A DNA stretch of 6,938 bases, taken from NCBI GenBank assembly GCA_017398105.1, contig JAFQHF010000031.1:1-6938 (forward strand). Direction: 5' to 3'. The position numbers and the translations under genes were made by a program. Shown here one piece after another: positions 6,524-6,938 of the stretch (the first letter of the stretch is position 1; the number at the start of each line of letters is the position of its first letter). Below the pieces are notes generated by a model. The model was given only the letters and a program-made list of their open reading frames with translations. It was not told the origin of the DNA and did no database searches. This stretch comes from Oscillospiraceae bacterium. GTDB lineage: Bacteria > Bacillota_A > Clostridia > Oscillospirales > Oscillospiraceae.

Positions 6524-6605
6524 AAATTATCGTTTATCGCTGCATTAACTGTAGGGCGGGGTCATGACCCCGCCCTACAATGGCGTATTAGCTAAACGAT
6601 CATTT
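6524..6605. repeat. P-family repeat, complete copy, upstream of eutG
   Basis: The unit is about 82 bp, bounded by inverted AAATTATCGTTT (6524-6535) and AAACGATCATTT (6594-6605). At its centre is a perfect 30-bp palindrome (6550-6579, centre between 6564 and 6565) with half-site TGTAGGGCGGGGTCA. ATGGCGTATTAGCT follows at 6580-6593, as in the copy at 1688-1701. The palindrome would form a very stable RNA hairpin. It has no T-run on the minus strand, so it is not a standard terminator for anything upstream. It ends about 66 bases from the eutG start, inside any transcript that begins upstream of it. Confidence 0.85.
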
Positions 6606-6699
6606 ACCGTAGTAACGAACCGAGCGGGTTTGGGCAGTCACGATTCCCGCCGCACCGAATACGCATTGGCCGTCGGCCCATGCCGACAAACGATTATTT
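6594..6699 (-). repeat. X-family repeat, copy B, upstream of eutG
   Basis: This 106-bp element is the inverted counterpart of 1549-1655. Its ends are AAACGATCATTT (6594-6605, shared with the adjoining P unit) and AAACGATTATTT (6688-6699). The hairpin GTCGGC CCAT GCCGAC lies at 6672-6687. The two copies agree closely at both ends and differ in the central 22 bases (6630-6651). With the P unit it fills most of the gap between the upstream terminators and eutG, so any promoter for the run lies in these repeats or in the unique 66 bases at 6458-6523. Confidence 0.85.
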
Positions 6700-6706
6700 A
6701 CCGCAC

Positions 6707-6741
6707 AAAAAAGCCCGGGCAGAACGGGGTTCTATCCGGGC
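6707..6741 (-). terminator. Second intrinsic terminator downstream of the partial gene
   Basis: The hairpin has outer arms GCCCGG (6713-6718) and CCGGGC (6736-6741), a 2x2 internal mismatch, inner arms AGAAC (6721-6725) and GTTCT (6729-6733), and a GGG loop. On the minus strand it is followed by six T residues (6712-6707). It is the backup to the stronger hairpin just upstream and is oriented to stop transcripts entering from the gene at the right edge. Confidence 0.75.
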
Positions 6742-6746
6742 GGCAT

Positions 6747-6779
6747 AAAAAACAGGCCTGCCGGTTGGGCAGGCCTGTT
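6747..6779 (-). terminator. Strong intrinsic terminator downstream of the partial gene
   Basis: A perfect 12-bp stem (AACAGGCCTGCC at 6751-6762 and GGCAGGCCTGTT at 6768-6779) with a 5-base loop is followed on the minus strand by a run of six T residues (6752-6747), two of them inside the stem. It starts 14 bases past the stop codon of the partial gene. Together with the second hairpin it separates that gene from the eut run. Confidence 0.9.
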
Positions 6780-6793
6780 GGTTATGTATGCGA

Positions 6794-6938
6794 TTAAGCT
6801 TCCAGGTTGACGCCGGTCTCCTTGGAGAAGACATGGCAGCAGTGGCCGGGGAAGGTGTAGGTAACACCGTTGCCGTGTGCCAGAGCAGCGACTTCGGCGC
6901 CGGTCATGTTCATGGTGGAAACGACCATGACCACATCG
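6794..6938 (-). CDS. C-terminal 47 residues of an unrecognised protein (partial)
   Basis: The minus-strand frame entering from the right edge ends at TAA 6796-6794. The 47 visible residues begin DVVMVVSTMNMTGAEVAALA and continue to TFPGHCCHVFSKETGVNLEA. I do not recognise the family. A hydrophobic strand is followed by a helix and a His-Cys-Cys-His cluster (GHCCH) that could bind a metal or be chance. The frame is accepted as real because it is open to the edge, uses C/G-ending codons (GTC, ACC, GGC, CTG), and its stop is followed after 14 bases by tandem intrinsic terminators in the same orientation. Those terminators argue that it is a separate transcription unit from eut. Confidence 0.7.
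   Translation of the reverse strand, partial: DVVMVVSTMNMTGAEVAALAHGNGVTYTFPGHCCHVFSKETGVNLEA

Noticed and set aside
6550..6579. The palindrome read as a rho-independent terminator
   Set aside because: Neither strand has a T-run after the stem. On the minus strand the stem is followed by GTTAATGCA.
5711..6595. 294-residue plus-strand frame opposite eutG that runs into the repeat region
   Set aside because: It is antisense to the conserved dehydrogenase, has no domain pattern, and ends inside the P/X repeat area.
6564..6797. 77-residue plus-strand frame across the X repeat and terminators
   Set aside because: It consists of repeat and terminator DNA, contains the same repeat-derived MAVGPCRQT-like peptide, and has no homology I recognise.
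6794..6938. Cupredoxin-like (azurin) C terminus suggested by TFPGH
   Set aside because: Azurin-type copper sites need a Cys just before TFPGH and a Met after it. Here a Tyr precedes, no suitable Met follows, and the surrounding residues do not fit.

Overview
The window holds most of an ethanolamine-utilization (eut) locus. All genes are on the minus strand, so transcription runs from high to low coordinates. Reading in that direction: the last 47 codons of an unrecognised gene (6938-6794) with two tandem intrinsic terminators behind it (6779-6707); a repeat-filled gap (about 6699-6524); then a tightly packed six-gene run made of an iron-dependent alcohol dehydrogenase (EutG/PduQ-like), the reactivase EutA, the transporter EutH, the phosphotransacylase PduL (EutD), a short conserved eut-associated protein, and the shell vertex protein EutN. 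A second repeat-filled gap follows (about 1713-1549), then eutB, the large subunit of ethanolamine ammonia-lyase, and a third repeat region at the left edge.

The genes fit one pathway. EutH admits ethanolamine. EutB (with EutC, not in the window) uses adenosylcobalamin to split it into acetaldehyde and ammonia, and EutA renews the inactivated cofactor. The EutG-like enzyme reduces acetaldehyde to ethanol and recycles NADH. PduL turns acetyl-CoA into acetyl phosphate. EutN caps a protein microcompartment in which these steps probably occur. EutC, EutE, the hexameric shell proteins (EutM, EutL, EutK, EutS) and the regulators are absent here and must lie elsewhere if the pathway is complete.

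The organism is probably an anaerobic, fairly GC-rich member of the Bacillota (Clostridia or Negativicutes type). This is inferred from the gene set: PduL rather than a Pta-type EutD, a short EutH of about 358 residues, and a small eut protein next to eutN. I cannot name a genus from sequence alone.

The least ordinary part is the intergenic DNA. Two repeat families, called X and P here, share ends resembling AAATGATNATTT and occupy both large gaps and the left edge. X (106-107 bp) occurs twice in opposite orientation. P carries a GC-rich palindrome, perfect over 30 bp at 6550-6579 and missing one arm at 1669-1684. These repeats sit tight against eutN and on both sides of eutB, separate eutB from the rest of the operon, and lie where eutC would normally begin. 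The genes themselves belong to known families, and I see no undescribed enzymatic system.
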